From: Atopobiaceae bacterium UBA7016
GTDB lineage: Bacteria > Actinomycetota > Coriobacteriia > Coriobacteriales > Atopobiaceae
Length of the DNA stretch: 19,106 nucleotides
Assembly (NCBI GenBank): GCA_002449555.1
Contig: DJXA01000080.1
Span: forward strand, 1-19,106
Direction: 5' to 3'
This document shows, piece by piece, positions 1 to 7,842 of the stretch; position 1 is the first letter of the stretch; every line of letters starts with the position of its first letter. A program made the position numbers and the translations under genes. The notes beneath the pieces are model-generated. The model was not told where the DNA came from. It ran no database searches and worked only from the letters and a program-made list of their open reading frames with translations.

Positions 1-1437
1 GACGGCTGGGTGGCTGCCGAGGAGCTGCGGCGACGTGGCATCATGGCGCGCGTGGTTACGGCCGTCGAGCCTGACGCCATCAAGAGCGACCTTGCGCGCA
101 ACGCCGCCCAAAGCGCTCGTGCGGCTGGCGTCGAGGTTATCCTGCGGCCTACGCAGGAAGAGCTGCAGGAGCTGCTTGACGAGACCGACATCGCGCTCGA
201 CGCCATTCTGGGTACGGGCTTCAAGGGCGTTCCGCGCGACCCCTTTGACCTGTGGATTGAGTGCCTTAATGCCTCTGGCGCGCGCGTCGTTGCCGTCGAC
301 GTGCCCAGCGGCCTGTCCGCGCAGACGGGCCACGCGGAAGGGCCGTGCGTAGTTGCCGACATTACGGTAACCATGATCGCGCTCAAGCCAGGCCTGATCA
401 GCGAGCAGGGCCGTGACGTGTGCGGAGCCATCGTCGTGGCGCCGCTCGCCGAGGAGACCGAGCGTCTGGCCATCGATGCCGATCCGCTCGCTTGGCGCGC
501 GGAGCTCGACGATTACCTTGGCGTCGCCCCGCAGCCCTCAAGCGCGGTGGACAAATTCGCGCGCGGGTCCGTGCTGGTGGTTGGCGGGTCCCTGCGTTTC
601 CCCGGCGCTCCTATGATGGCGGCGATGGCCGCGGCCAGGGCGGGCGCGGGCTACGTGACCTTGGCGGTTCCCTCTCACATTGCACCGGTCGTCCAGTCTC
701 ACATGCTGGAGATTCCCGTCGTGCCCCTGCCCTGCACCGATGACGGCGTCTTCACCCCTGAGGCGGCAGACCTGGTAGAGCGCCTGGCAGCGGGTAAGGA
801 CGCGGTGCTCGTCGGACCGGGGATGCGGGTTTCCTCTGGTCCGGCCGCCATCGTCTCGCGCCTCATGCATCTGGACGTGCCGCTTGTCGTCGATGCCGAC
901 GGCCTCAATTGCGTCGCTCGTCTGACGGAGAACAACATCGAGTCGTTCCCCGAGATGCTGCGCCGCAATGCCAAGCTCGTGCTCACGCCGCATCGCGGCG
1001 AGCTGGGCAGGCTGGTGGATATGGTCGACACTCCGCCCGACTCGCTGGCCGACGCCATCGAGGCGGCGCGCCGCATCGTGTGGGCAGACGGCGGCAGCGA
1101 GCTTTGTGTGGTGGCCAAGGGCTCGGCCACGGCCTGCGTGGGAGTAGAGGCGGCGGTGCTGCCTAAGCCAGGTCCTGCGGCCCTTGCTACGGCTGGCTCG
1201 GGCGACGTGCTCGCGGGCATCATGGCGTCGGTGCTTGCCCAGACCGACGTCGACAATGCGGACCTGCCGATGCTCTGCGCCATGGCTTGTGAGGTGCACG
1301 GATACGCCGGGTCCATCGCGGCCGAGCGCTTCGGTTCGCGCGGGGTCATCGCTCGTGACGTGATCGACGCCGTGGGCGTGGCAACGGATACGCTTTCAGA
1401 GCACATCTCCTTTCCCGAGATGGCGCTTCAGGGATAA
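1..1437 (+). CDS. nnr: Bifunctional NAD(P)H-hydrate epimerase/dehydratase, 5' truncated by window edge
   Basis: Repairs hydrated NADH and NADPH: the N-terminal YjeF-type domain epimerises R/S-NAD(P)HX and the C-terminal kinase-like domain dehydrates the S form using ADP or ATP. The reading frame is open from base 1 and begins inside the epimerase's glycine-rich motif (GDGWVAAEEL, usually preceded by GNNG), so roughly 50-60 residues are missing and the GTG at position 10 is not a start. 478 residues are visible. The epimerase part runs to about residue 175. The dehydratase part shows KFARGSVLVVGGS (from residue 185), DADGLN, LTPHRGEL (328-335) and the conserved GSGDVLAG (399-406, with Asp402). 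It lies 15 bp upstream of alr and is almost certainly cotranscribed with it. The family assignment is secure. Confidence 0.95.
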   Translation, partial: DGWVAAEELRRRGIMARVVTAVEPDAIKSDLARNAAQSARAAGVEVILRPTQEELQELLDETDIALDAILGTGFKGVPRDPFDLWIECLNASGARVVAVDVPSGLSAQTGHAEGPCVVADITVTMIALKPGLISEQGRDVCGAIVVAPLAEETERLAIDADPLAWRAELDDYLGVAPQPSSAVDKFARGSVLVVGGSLRFPGAPMMAAMAAARAGAGYVTLAVPSHIAPVVQSHMLEIPVVPLPCTDDGVFTPEAADLVERLAAGKDAVLVGPGMRVSSGPAAIVSRLMHLDVPLVVDADGLNCVARLTENNIESFPEMLRRNAKLVLTPHRGELGRLVDMVDTPPDSLADAIEAARRIVWADGGSELCVVAKGSATACVGVEAAVLPKPGPAALATAGSGDVLAGIMASVLAQTDVDNADLPMLCAMACEVHGYAGSIAAERFGSRGVIARDVIDAVGVATDTLSEHISFPEMALQG

Positions 1438-1452
1438 GTCGGGAGGCTTGAG

Positions 1453-2613
1453 ATGGCAACGGTGAGAGGTCCAGAGGATCGCTGGGCATGGGTCGAGATC
1501 GACCTTGGGGCAGTTAAGCGCAACGTGCGCGCCCTGAAGAAGTGCCTGGGCAGGAACGTCGAGCTCATGTGCGCGGTAAAGGCCGACGCCTATGGCCATG
1601 GCGCGGTGCGCTGCGCGCAGGCCATGCTGCAGGCGGGGGCCAACCAGCTGGCCGTGGCAACGGTGCACGAGGGCGTGGAGCTGCGCGAGGCGGGCATCGA
1701 GGCGCCCATCCTCATGCTGAACGAGTGTCCCATGCCGGCGGTCGACACGCTCGTTGCCTACGATATCATGCCCTCCATCTACACCTTTGACTTTGGCCTG
1801 GTGTACGGCGAGCGAGCCGCGGCTGCGGGCAAGGTGGGCAAGTATCACCTTGCCATCGATACCGGCATGTCGCGCATTGGCGTGCTGCCGGTGGATGTGG
1901 TGGACTTCCGCCATGGCCTGGACTTCCACCGCGGCTTGGAGTGCGCGGGCACGTTTACGCACTTCGCAACCGCGGACGATGTGGATAGCTGGGACTTTCA
2001 GTTGCAGGCTAACCGCTTTGTCGATGCCGTGACGGCCATTCACAACGCGGGTCTCGAGACGGGCCTGGTGCACTGCGACAACACGCCGGGCATGATTCTG
2101 CACCCCCGCGCGCAGTTTGACATGTGCCGCGCGGGCATCGGCCTGTATGGCCTGCATCCCGCCGACAGCACGCGCGGCGTCGTTCGCCTCGAGCCGGTCA
2201 TGAGCGTGCGCGGCCGCGTGACGCGCGTGGTGAGGCCGCCCGTCGGCGCCGGCGTGGGCTACGGCATGACGTACCGCGTGCCCAAGCAAGGCGTGCAGAT
2301 TGCGACTGTCCCCATCGGCTACGCCGACGGACTCTCTCGTTCGCTCTCGAACAACATGGACGTCATCGTCAACGGAGTGCGCGCGCGTCAGGCGGGGCGC
2401 ATCTGCATGGACCAGTTCATGATTGCGGTCGAGCCCGATGGGCCGCGGGGGTATCGCCCCAAGAAGCTCGTCGAGGTGGGCGACGTGGTCACGCTCATCG
2501 GTGACGACGGCAACGAGGAGATCACGGCCGACGAGATGGCCGAGCTGCGAAACACCATCAACTACGAGGTGACCTGCAACTTTGGCATGCGCCTCCAGAA
2601 GGTGTATGTCTAG
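1453..2613 (+). CDS. alr: Alanine racemase (PLP-dependent)
   Basis: Interconverts L- and D-alanine in the cytoplasm, supplying D-Ala for peptidoglycan. At 386 residues it has the normal family length. The PLP-binding lysine is Lys43 in the motif AVKADAYGHGA, and the second catalytic base is predicted to be Tyr270 in VGYGMTY. The TIPIGYADG-like stretch (ATVPIGYADG) and GRICMDQFM are also typical. An N-terminal TIM-barrel is followed by a C-terminal beta domain. The ATG has a strong ribosome binding site, GGGAGG at 1441-1446. It follows nnr by 15 bp, an arrangement common in actinobacteria. No abnormality is seen. Confidence 0.97.
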   Translation: MATVRGPEDRWAWVEIDLGAVKRNVRALKKCLGRNVELMCAVKADAYGHGAVRCAQAMLQAGANQLAVATVHEGVELREAGIEAPILMLNECPMPAVDTLVAYDIMPSIYTFDFGLVYGERAAAAGKVGKYHLAIDTGMSRIGVLPVDVVDFRHGLDFHRGLECAGTFTHFATADDVDSWDFQLQANRFVDAVTAIHNAGLETGLVHCDNTPGMILHPRAQFDMCRAGIGLYGLHPADSTRGVVRLEPVMSVRGRVTRVVRPPVGAGVGYGMTYRVPKQGVQIATVPIGYADGLSRSLSNNMDVIVNGVRARQAGRICMDQFMIAVEPDGPRGYRPKKLVEVGDVVTLIGDDGNEEITADEMAELRNTINYEVTCNFGMRLQKVYV

Positions 2614-2656
2614 GCGTAAGCGCGAGCGTCCGTCGCTCGCAGATGCGGAGGGCACC

Positions 2657-3265
2657 ATGGCCGTCATGCAGATCCCGGGGCACGACCACCAAAAGCCGCG
2701 CGAGGTATCGCTTGAAGAGATCCGCGCGGTCTTGGGCGACTGCCAGCTGTGCCCGCTGGGCCAGACACGCACCAACTTGGTCTTTGGCGTGGGCAACCCG
2801 CACGCACGAGTCATGTTCATTGGCGAGGGACCGGGCAAGAACGAGGACCTGCAGGGCGAGCCGTTTGTGGGCGCCGCAGGCCAACGCCTGAACAGCCTGC
2901 TTGCGCTTGCTGGCCTGCAGCGTGAGGACATCTACATCGCCAACGTCATCAAGTGCCGCCCGCCTTCGAACCGCAACCCGCGTCCGGAGGAGATTGTGGC
3001 CTGCTCGCCCTTCCTGCGCGAGCAGATCCGCTCCATCTGGCCGGATGTCATCGTGTGCCTGGGCAACTTTGCCACGCAGTTCGTGCTGCGCACCGAGCAG
3101 GGCGTGACCAAGCTGCGCGGGCAGCTGTACCAGACGGGGCACTTCGTGGTCTGCCCGACCTTCCATCCCGCCGCCACCATCTACCACCAGGACTGGCTGC
3201 AGTACCTGGAGGCCGACATGCGTATGGTTGGGCAATGGCTGGCCGCGCACCCCGCAGAGGAGTAA
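2657..3265 (+). CDS. Type 4 (family 4) iron-sulfur uracil-DNA glycosylase
   Basis: Removes uracil from DNA, arising from cytosine deamination or dUTP incorporation, to start base excision repair. With the start at 2657 the protein has 202 residues, usual for the family. Motif A is GEGPGKNEDLQGEPFVGAAG (residues 56-75) and the C-terminal motif is TFHPAA. Four cysteines (29, 32, 100, 116) match the [4Fe-4S] ligands of family 4 enzymes. The ATG at 2657 is preferred because GGAGGG lies just upstream (2647-2652). In-frame ATGs at 2606 and 2582 would overlap the end of alr and add arginine-rich residues outside the family domain. It ends 2 bp before tsaE, so translation is probably coupled. Confidence 0.93.
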   Translation: MAVMQIPGHDHQKPREVSLEEIRAVLGDCQLCPLGQTRTNLVFGVGNPHARVMFIGEGPGKNEDLQGEPFVGAAGQRLNSLLALAGLQREDIYIANVIKCRPPSNRNPRPEEIVACSPFLREQIRSIWPDVIVCLGNFATQFVLRTEQGVTKLRGQLYQTGHFVVCPTFHPAATIYHQDWLQYLEADMRMVGQWLAAHPAEE

Positions 3266-3267
3266 GC

Positions 3268-3741
3268 ATGGCTTTTGTGACTTCATCTCAGGAAGAGACC
3301 ATCGCGCTGGGCGAGCGCCTGGGCACGCTTCTGCAGGCGGGCGACGTGTTGGTGCTGACAGGAGACCTTGGTGCTGGGAAGACCCAGCTTACCAAGGGCA
3401 TTGCCGCGGGCATGGGCGTGGAAGACGACGTGACCAGCCCCACGTTCAACATCTTGATGGTGTACGACGGCGAGCGGATGCCGCTCTATCACTTTGACCT
3501 GTACCGCCTTGATGACCCCGACCAGCTTGAGGACATTGGCCTCTACGAGATGCTTGACGGCGATGGCGCCTGCGTCATCGAATGGGGCGAGCAGTTCTCC
3601 GACGAGATTGGCCCCGAGCGACTCGATGTATATCTGACGCGCTTGGACGAGCAAGCTGCGGTGGGCGAGGAGCCCCCGCGCGAAGTGCGCTTTGTTGCCC
3701 ACGGCGAGCGCGCCGAGGAGATTGTCGCCGCACTGGAGTAG
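3268..3741 (+). CDS. tsaE: tRNA threonylcarbamoyladenosine biosynthesis ATPase TsaE
   Basis: P-loop ATPase that works with TsaB and TsaD to regenerate the complex making N6-threonylcarbamoyladenosine (t6A) at position 37 of ANN-decoding tRNAs. It has 157 residues. Walker A is GDLGAGKT (32-39); the family blocks SPTFNILMVY, LYHFDLYRL and VIEWGE are all present. The ATG at 3268 has GAGGAG at 3257-3262, inside the end of the glycosylase gene, which implies coupling. The next gene encodes its partners TsaB and TsaD but is separated by 285 bp that include a long inverted repeat. The chosen start removes an upstream extension that overlaps the glycosylase gene and resembles no part of TsaE. Confidence 0.96.
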   Translation: MAFVTSSQEETIALGERLGTLLQAGDVLVLTGDLGAGKTQLTKGIAAGMGVEDDVTSPTFNILMVYDGERMPLYHFDLYRLDDPDQLEDIGLYEMLDGDGACVIEWGEQFSDEIGPERLDVYLTRLDEQAAVGEEPPREVRFVAHGERAEEIVAALE

Positions 3742-3758
3742 GTGCGAGCGCGATCCGT

Positions 3759-3853
3759 CGGGGCCGGGGCCGCGACCTTACCCGAGGGCTCCGCACGCCT
3801 TTGGCGTGCCGCTTCGCGAGTCGCCCTCAGGTAAGGTCGCGACCCCGGCCCCG
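3759..3853. repeat. Long inverted repeat with capped loop (element 1)
   Basis: Arms 3759-3789 and 3823-3853 are 31 bp each and complementary at 29 of 31 positions. The two differences (3770/3842 and 3783/3829) are C against A on the + strand, so they would be G-U wobbles in a - strand transcript. The 33-nt loop (3790-3822) contains two mini-hairpins: GCACGCC-TTT-GGCGTGC (3793-3809) and CGC-TTC-GCG (3810-3818). The loop is the exact reverse complement of the loop at 18453-18485. No T-tract follows. It lies 17 bp after tsaE and may act as a terminator or be a dispersed palindromic element. Confidence 0.9.
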
Positions 3854-3878
3854 TCTCCTTGGGCAGAGTTTCCGCTGG

Positions 3879-3910
3879 ATGCGACCGTAGCAGCCTCGTT
3901 TTGGTCGCAT
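3879..3910. repeat. Short 8-bp inverted repeat upstream of the tsaB-rimI-tsaD fusion
   Basis: ATGCGACC (3879-3886) and GGTCGCAT (3903-3910) are perfect complements around a 16-nt spacer. It could be a second hairpin after tsaE or an operator. There is no T-run, and the rest of the gap up to 4026 shows nothing recognisable beyond a weak TACACT box near 3987. The stem is real, but a function is not supported. Confidence 0.4.
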
Positions 3911-4026
3911 TGAGCGCACGCGCCCGACGGCATGCGCCAACCATGCCCGTTTTGCGAGAGTGCTCCCCATCTGCTGTTACACGGCTACACTAGGTAGCTG
4001 CACATTTCACGCAGATGGGAAGCGTT

Positions 4027-6504
4027 ATGGATATGAGCCTCTTTGAGAAGCCCCTACTCGTCCTTGCGATGGACACCTCAACCGACATGCTCGCCTGCGC
4101 CGTGGCGCATTGGACGCCTGGCGAGGACGGCTTGGGCGCCGAGGTCAAGGTCCTTGCCTCGGGCGACCACCTGTGCCGCCGCCAGACCAACGTGGAGTTG
4201 ACCAGCACCGCGCTGGACTGCCTCTCGCGTGCAGGCTACACCATGGATGACGTGGACGCCGTGCTGGTCGGGCGCGGTCCCGGTTCGTTCACGGGCGTGC
4301 GCATCGGCATCGCTACGGCAAAGGGCGTTGCCTGTGGCCTGGGATGTCCGCTCCACGGCACCTCGACGCTTGACGCTGCGGCATGGAATGCCTGGCTGCA
4401 CGGTGAGCGTGGCCTTCTGGGCGTGGTGGGCGACGCCATGCGCGGCGAGGTCTACCCGGGCATCTACGTGCTCGATGACGAGGGCCCCATGCGCACCTTC
4501 CCTACAGAGACCGTCATCAAGGCCAAGGCGTGCGTGGACGAGTGGGCAGCGCGTTCTGACCGCGACGAGCTCACCCTCACCGGCGACGGCCTGAAGAAGT
4601 ACAAGGCGCAGTTTGAGGCGGCCGGCTTCGCGCGCTTCGTGGACGAGGCCGCATGGCACCCCTGCTCCGAGGGCCTGCTCCGCGCAGCCGCGTCGCCCGA
4701 CCGCTACGACCCCAACGACAACGGCGATCCTGCGCTGGTGCTCCCCATCTACACGCGCCTCTCTGACGCCGAGGAGAACGAGCGCCAGCGTCTGGGCCTT
4801 GCGCAGCCCAAGAGCGCGAAGACGTCTGGCGTGTACGAGGGGCTCTCGGGCATCCACACGCAGCTGCGCCCCATGTCAGTGAACGACATCGCGCAGGTGG
4901 CGGCGCTTGAAGCGGACGCCTTTGCAGGCGCCGCGCACGAGCCGTGGTCAGAGAAGCTCTTTTACGAAGACCTCACCTCGTCGGGCCGCACCTGGTGGGT
5001 GGCCCATGACCAGGGAACTATTGTGGGCTTTGCCGGCGGCATGCTCGCGGGCGACCGCCTTGAGGTGATGGACATTGCTGTGCGCGACGACCGTCGCCAC
5101 GAGGGCATCGGCAGCCGCCTGCTGGCGCGCCTTGCCTACGACGGCCAGACGCTGGGCGCCTCTGAGATCACGCTTGAGGTGCACGTGGGCAACGAGTCCG
5201 CGCGTGGCCTGTACGAGAGCGTGGGCTTCGAGCAGGTTGGCCTGCGTCGTGACTACTACGGACCGGGCAATGATGCGCTGGTCATGACTGCCGCGCTGCC
5301 GCTGGCCATCGACACGGAGAAGACGGGCGAGCGTCCCGAGCCGCGCCCCTCAGTGCGTCCCTGGCCCATCGTGCCGGCGCCGCGCAGCGAGGAGGCCGCA
5401 GCGACTATCGCCGCGGCCGGCCCGCTGGTGCTTGCCATTGAGAGCAGCTGCGACGAGACGGCCATTGCCATCATCAACGGTGCGGGCGAGGTGCTCTCCA
5501 ACGTGGTGGCCACCCAGATCGACTTCCACGCGCGCTTCGGCGGCGTGGTGCCTGAGATTGCCAGCCGCAAGCACACCGAGGCTATCGTGGGCGTCTTTGA
5601 GGAGGCGCTCGCACGCGCCGGACAGCTGCTGGGCGTTGACACGCTTGCGCCGTCTGACCTTGCGGCCGTTGGCGTGACCGCGGGTCCGGGCCTCGTGGGC
5701 GCGCTGGTGGTGGGCGTGGCCTTTGCCAAGGGCCTTTGCGCCGCCACTGGCCTTCCGCTGGTGCCGGTGCATCACCTTGAGGGCCACCTGATGGCCAACC
5801 TCTTCGAGACGCCTGACCTGCAGCCGCCGTTTGTGGCGAGCCTCGTCAGCGGCGGCAATACGATGCTGGTGCACGTGCGTGCGTGGGGCGACTACGAGGT
5901 GTTGGGCCAGACCATCGACGACGCGGTGGGCGAGGCCTTTGACAAGGTGGCCAAGGCCCTGGGCCTGGGATACCCCGGTGGCCCGGTCATCAGCCGCCTT
6001 GCGGCAGAGGGTAACCCGCGGGCTATCGCCTTCCCGCGCGCCATGATGCACAGCCACGACTACCGCTTCTCGCTGAGCGGCCTGAAGACGGCCGTCATCA
6101 CCTACATCGAGGGCGAGAACAAGGCCGGCCGCCCCATCAACGTGCCCGACCTCGCCGCGAGCTTCCAGGCCGCGGTGGTGGACGTGCAGGTTGCCAAGGC
6201 CGCTGCCGCCGTGGACGAGCTGGGCGTGACGGACTTCTGCGTGGGCGGCGGCGTTGCGGCCAACCCGGCCCTGCGTGCGGCCTACCAGAAGAAGTTTGGC
6301 AAGATGGGCGTGCGCGTGACCGTGCCGCCCATGGTGGTCTGCGGCGACAACGGTGCCATGATCGCGCTGGTGGCGCTGCGCAACCTGCGCGCGGGCGTGA
6401 CGGCACCGCTCACGCTCGACGCGGCGCCCAACGCTAAGCTGGGCGAGTGGTCCAGCTCCGAGGCGCCCGTGGTGAGCGACGTCTGGCCTAAGCAACGCCG
6501 CTAA
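4027..6504 (+). CDS. tsaD: Three-domain fusion TsaB-RimI-TsaD (tRNA t6A37 synthesis and N-acetyltransferase)
   Basis: A single uninterrupted 825-residue frame joins three proteins usually encoded separately. TsaB (about 5-230) has GRGPGSFTGVRIG (82-94) and ends in the typical PIYTRLSDAEE. A RimI-type GNAT domain (about 279-422) has the acetyl-CoA loop RRHEGIG (356-362) and the closing RRDYYGPGNDALVM. TsaD (about 466-825) has IESSCDET (471-478), the metal-binding HHLEGH (His583, His587), SLSGLKTA and CGDNGAM with Asp774. TsaD transfers the threonylcarbamoyl group to tRNA, TsaB is its dimerisation partner, and RimI acetylates ribosomal protein S18 or other N-termini. The linkers (about 235-278 and 425-465) are charged, and the second is proline-rich. 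ATG 4027 is favoured over 4015 by a GGGAAG sequence at 4017-4022. All active-site blocks look intact. Confidence 0.95.
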   Translation: MDMSLFEKPLLVLAMDTSTDMLACAVAHWTPGEDGLGAEVKVLASGDHLCRRQTNVELTSTALDCLSRAGYTMDDVDAVLVGRGPGSFTGVRIGIATAKGVACGLGCPLHGTSTLDAAAWNAWLHGERGLLGVVGDAMRGEVYPGIYVLDDEGPMRTFPTETVIKAKACVDEWAARSDRDELTLTGDGLKKYKAQFEAAGFARFVDEAAWHPCSEGLLRAAASPDRYDPNDNGDPALVLPIYTRLSDAEENERQRLGLAQPKSAKTSGVYEGLSGIHTQLRPMSVNDIAQVAALEADAFAGAAHEPWSEKLFYEDLTSSGRTWWVAHDQGTIVGFAGGMLAGDRLEVMDIAVRDDRRHEGIGSRLLARLAYDGQTLGASEITLEVHVGNESARGLYESVGFEQVGLRRDYYGPGNDALVMTAALPLAIDTEKTGERPEPRPSVRPWPIVPAPRSEEAAATIAAAGPLVLAIESSCDETAIAIINGAGEVLSNVVATQIDFHARFGGVVPEIASRKHTEAIVGVFEEALARAGQLLGVDTLAPSDLAAVGVTAGPGLVGALVVGVAFAKGLCAATGLPLVPVHHLEGHLMANLFETPDLQPPFVASLVSGGNTMLVHVRAWGDYEVLGQTIDDAVGEAFDKVAKALGLGYPGGPVISRLAAEGNPRAIAFPRAMMHSHDYRFSLSGLKTAVITYIEGENKAGRPINVPDLAASFQAAVVDVQVAKAAAAVDELGVTDFCVGGGVAANPALRAAYQKKFGKMGVRVTVPPMVVCGDNGAMIALVALRNLRAGVTAPLTLDAAPNAKLGEWSSSEAPVVSDVWPKQRR

Positions 6505-6515
6505 ACAATCCATTT

Positions 6516-6570
6516 CCCATGGGCGAGGGGCCCAAATAGAGAGCTTCCATTTGGGCCCCTCGCCTATGGG
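6516..6570. terminator. Long hairpin after the tsaB-rimI-tsaD fusion (element 2)
   Basis: Arms 6516-6537 and 6549-6570 are 22 bp each, with one difference (6521 G opposite 6565 T, a G-U pair in + strand RNA), around an 11-nt loop. It starts 11 bp after the TAA. There is no following T-tract. Position and strength suggest transcription termination or 3' end protection. The remaining gap to 6768 shows a small bulged hairpin at 6694-6714 and no convincing promoter. Confidence 0.75.
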
Positions 6571-6768
6571 GAACGCGGCTATTACCTCGCAGTTAACGTG
6601 GAGTTTCGTTTGCTTCCTTATCAAACGCGAGCCAGCTTGCATGGCCTAGCATTCCTGCTGCGCACGTAACTTTCACGCATTTGGTTGCAAGGGGGACGGG
6701 AATGGGTTCCGTCCGGTTGCGGGGCGCGAAAGGGGTCTTCGGCACCAAGGGAGAAAAGAGGAATCGCC

Positions 6769-7686
6769 ATGACTGATGCCCGCTTTACCACTGCAAACAT
6801 GCTCAACCAGCCTTCTCGTCGTGCATTCCTTAAGCTTTCTGGCGCTGCCCTGGGTGCCTTGGCGCTGACCGCCTGCGGCCCCGCCGCGCAGGAGGAGAGC
6901 AACTCCGGCGACGACGTCCCCGCCGAGGGTGCTACCGCATCCGCTTTTGCCGCCGATGGCACCCTGCGCGTGGGCATGGAGGCCGCCTACGCTCCGTACA
7001 ACTGGCAGGCCACCGCAGAGTCCGAGTTCACTATCCCCATCGAGAACGTCTCCGGCGCCTTTGCAGACGGCTATGACGTGCAGATCGCCAAGACCGTGGC
7101 CGATGGCCTGGGCCTGACTCCGGTTGCCGTCAAGCTGGAGTGGGACGGTCTCATCGAGGCGCTGGGCCAGGGCCAGATCGACGTCATCATCGCCGGCATG
7201 ACCGCCACGCCCGAGCGCGAGGAGTCCATCGACTTCACCGATCCGTACTACGTGGGCACCTATGGCCTCATGGTGCAGGCGGGCTCTGCGTACGAGAACG
7301 CCACCTCCATCCAGGACTTCGCTGGCGCTGCCGTCCTCGGCCAGAAGGACACCCTGCTGGACGACGTCATTGACGAGATCGAGGGCGTCAACCATCTCTC
7401 GCCGGTTCCCACCGTGCCCGACCAGATCTCCAACCTGCTGAACGGCGCCTGCGACGCCATCACCTTCGATGTGGGCAACATCGCCAGCATCACCGAGGCG
7501 CACCCCGAGCTCGTCGGCATCATCTTTGAGGAGGGCAAGGGCTTCTCCGAGGAGGTGCCCGTCAACATCGGCATCTCCAAGGGCAACGACGACATCGTCG
7601 CGCAGATGAACGGCATCCTGGCCGGCATCTCCGAGGACGATCGCCAGGCCATCTGGGCCGCCGCTGTGGACCGTCAACCGGAGTAA
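6769..7686 (+). CDS. Amino acid ABC transporter substrate-binding lipoprotein with Tat-type signal
   Basis: Captures a polar amino acid or related solute outside the membrane and delivers it to the permease encoded just downstream. It has 305 residues. The N-terminus has a twin-arginine motif, SRRAFLK (16-22), a hydrophobic stretch and a lipobox LTAC with Cys36 as the predicted lipidation site, so export as a folded lipoprotein is likely. A low-complexity linker (about 38-63) precedes an SBP_bac_3 (family 3) domain from residue 65 (TLRVGMEAAYAPYNW), which includes KLEWDGLIEALGQGQIDVI, AGMTATPER and the FTDPYY block. ATG 6769 is chosen because it places the signal correctly and has a purine-rich AAAAGAGG upstream; an upstream in-frame ATG would add an unrelated tail. 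The ligand cannot be read from the sequence. Confidence 0.93.
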   Translation: MTDARFTTANMLNQPSRRAFLKLSGAALGALALTACGPAAQEESNSGDDVPAEGATASAFAADGTLRVGMEAAYAPYNWQATAESEFTIPIENVSGAFADGYDVQIAKTVADGLGLTPVAVKLEWDGLIEALGQGQIDVIIAGMTATPEREESIDFTDPYYVGTYGLMVQAGSAYENATSIQDFAGAAVLGQKDTLLDDVIDEIEGVNHLSPVPTVPDQISNLLNGACDAITFDVGNIASITEAHPELVGIIFEEGKGFSEEVPVNIGISKGNDDIVAQMNGILAGISEDDRQAIWAAAVDRQPE

Positions 7687-7709
7687 CGAGCAGATACCAA
7701 CTGTGGGAT

Positions 7710-7790
7710 GGCGAGGAGGGGGCACCGTTCCCCTCCTCGCTCAGCACTGCGTGAAGTCGCTCGGGAGGGGAGCGGTGCCCCCTCCTCGCC
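7710..7790. repeat. Long inverted repeat inside the ABC transporter operon (element 3)
   Basis: Arms 7710-7736 and 7764-7790 are 27 bp each with one difference (7728 T opposite 7772 G, a U-G pair in + strand RNA). The 27-nt loop differs in sequence from the loop shared by elements 1 and 6. It lies between the binding-protein gene and the permease gene. A stable stem here could protect the binding-protein mRNA or partly terminate transcription, giving more binding protein than membrane components. Confidence 0.88.
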
Positions 7791-7842
7791 CCAGGTGGCG
7801 TGAGCTGCATTACCAAAATCATATTTGAGCCGGAGGTTGCTC

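Noticed and set aside
10..1437. nnr read as a complete gene from the GTG at position 10
   Set aside because: The frame is open from base 1 and the visible N-terminus lies inside the conserved glycine-rich motif of the epimerase domain, so the true start is upstream of the window.
1396..2931. Long open frames on the - strand opposite alr and other genes (for example 1396-2931 and 11498-13285)
   Set aside because: They are antisense shadows of clear + strand genes, caused by high GC and skewed third positions; the translations are low-complexity and match no family.
3742..4026. Possible tRNA or structured RNA gene in the gap after tsaE, suggested by the strong base pairing
   Set aside because: No T-loop, anticodon arm or CCA pattern fits; the pairing is explained by the inverted repeat and a separate 8-bp stem.
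6571..6768. Promoter for the ABC transporter operon
   Set aside because: Several single boxes (TTGCAT, TAGCAT, TTAACG) exist but no pair has acceptable spacing and match, so no promoter is claimed.
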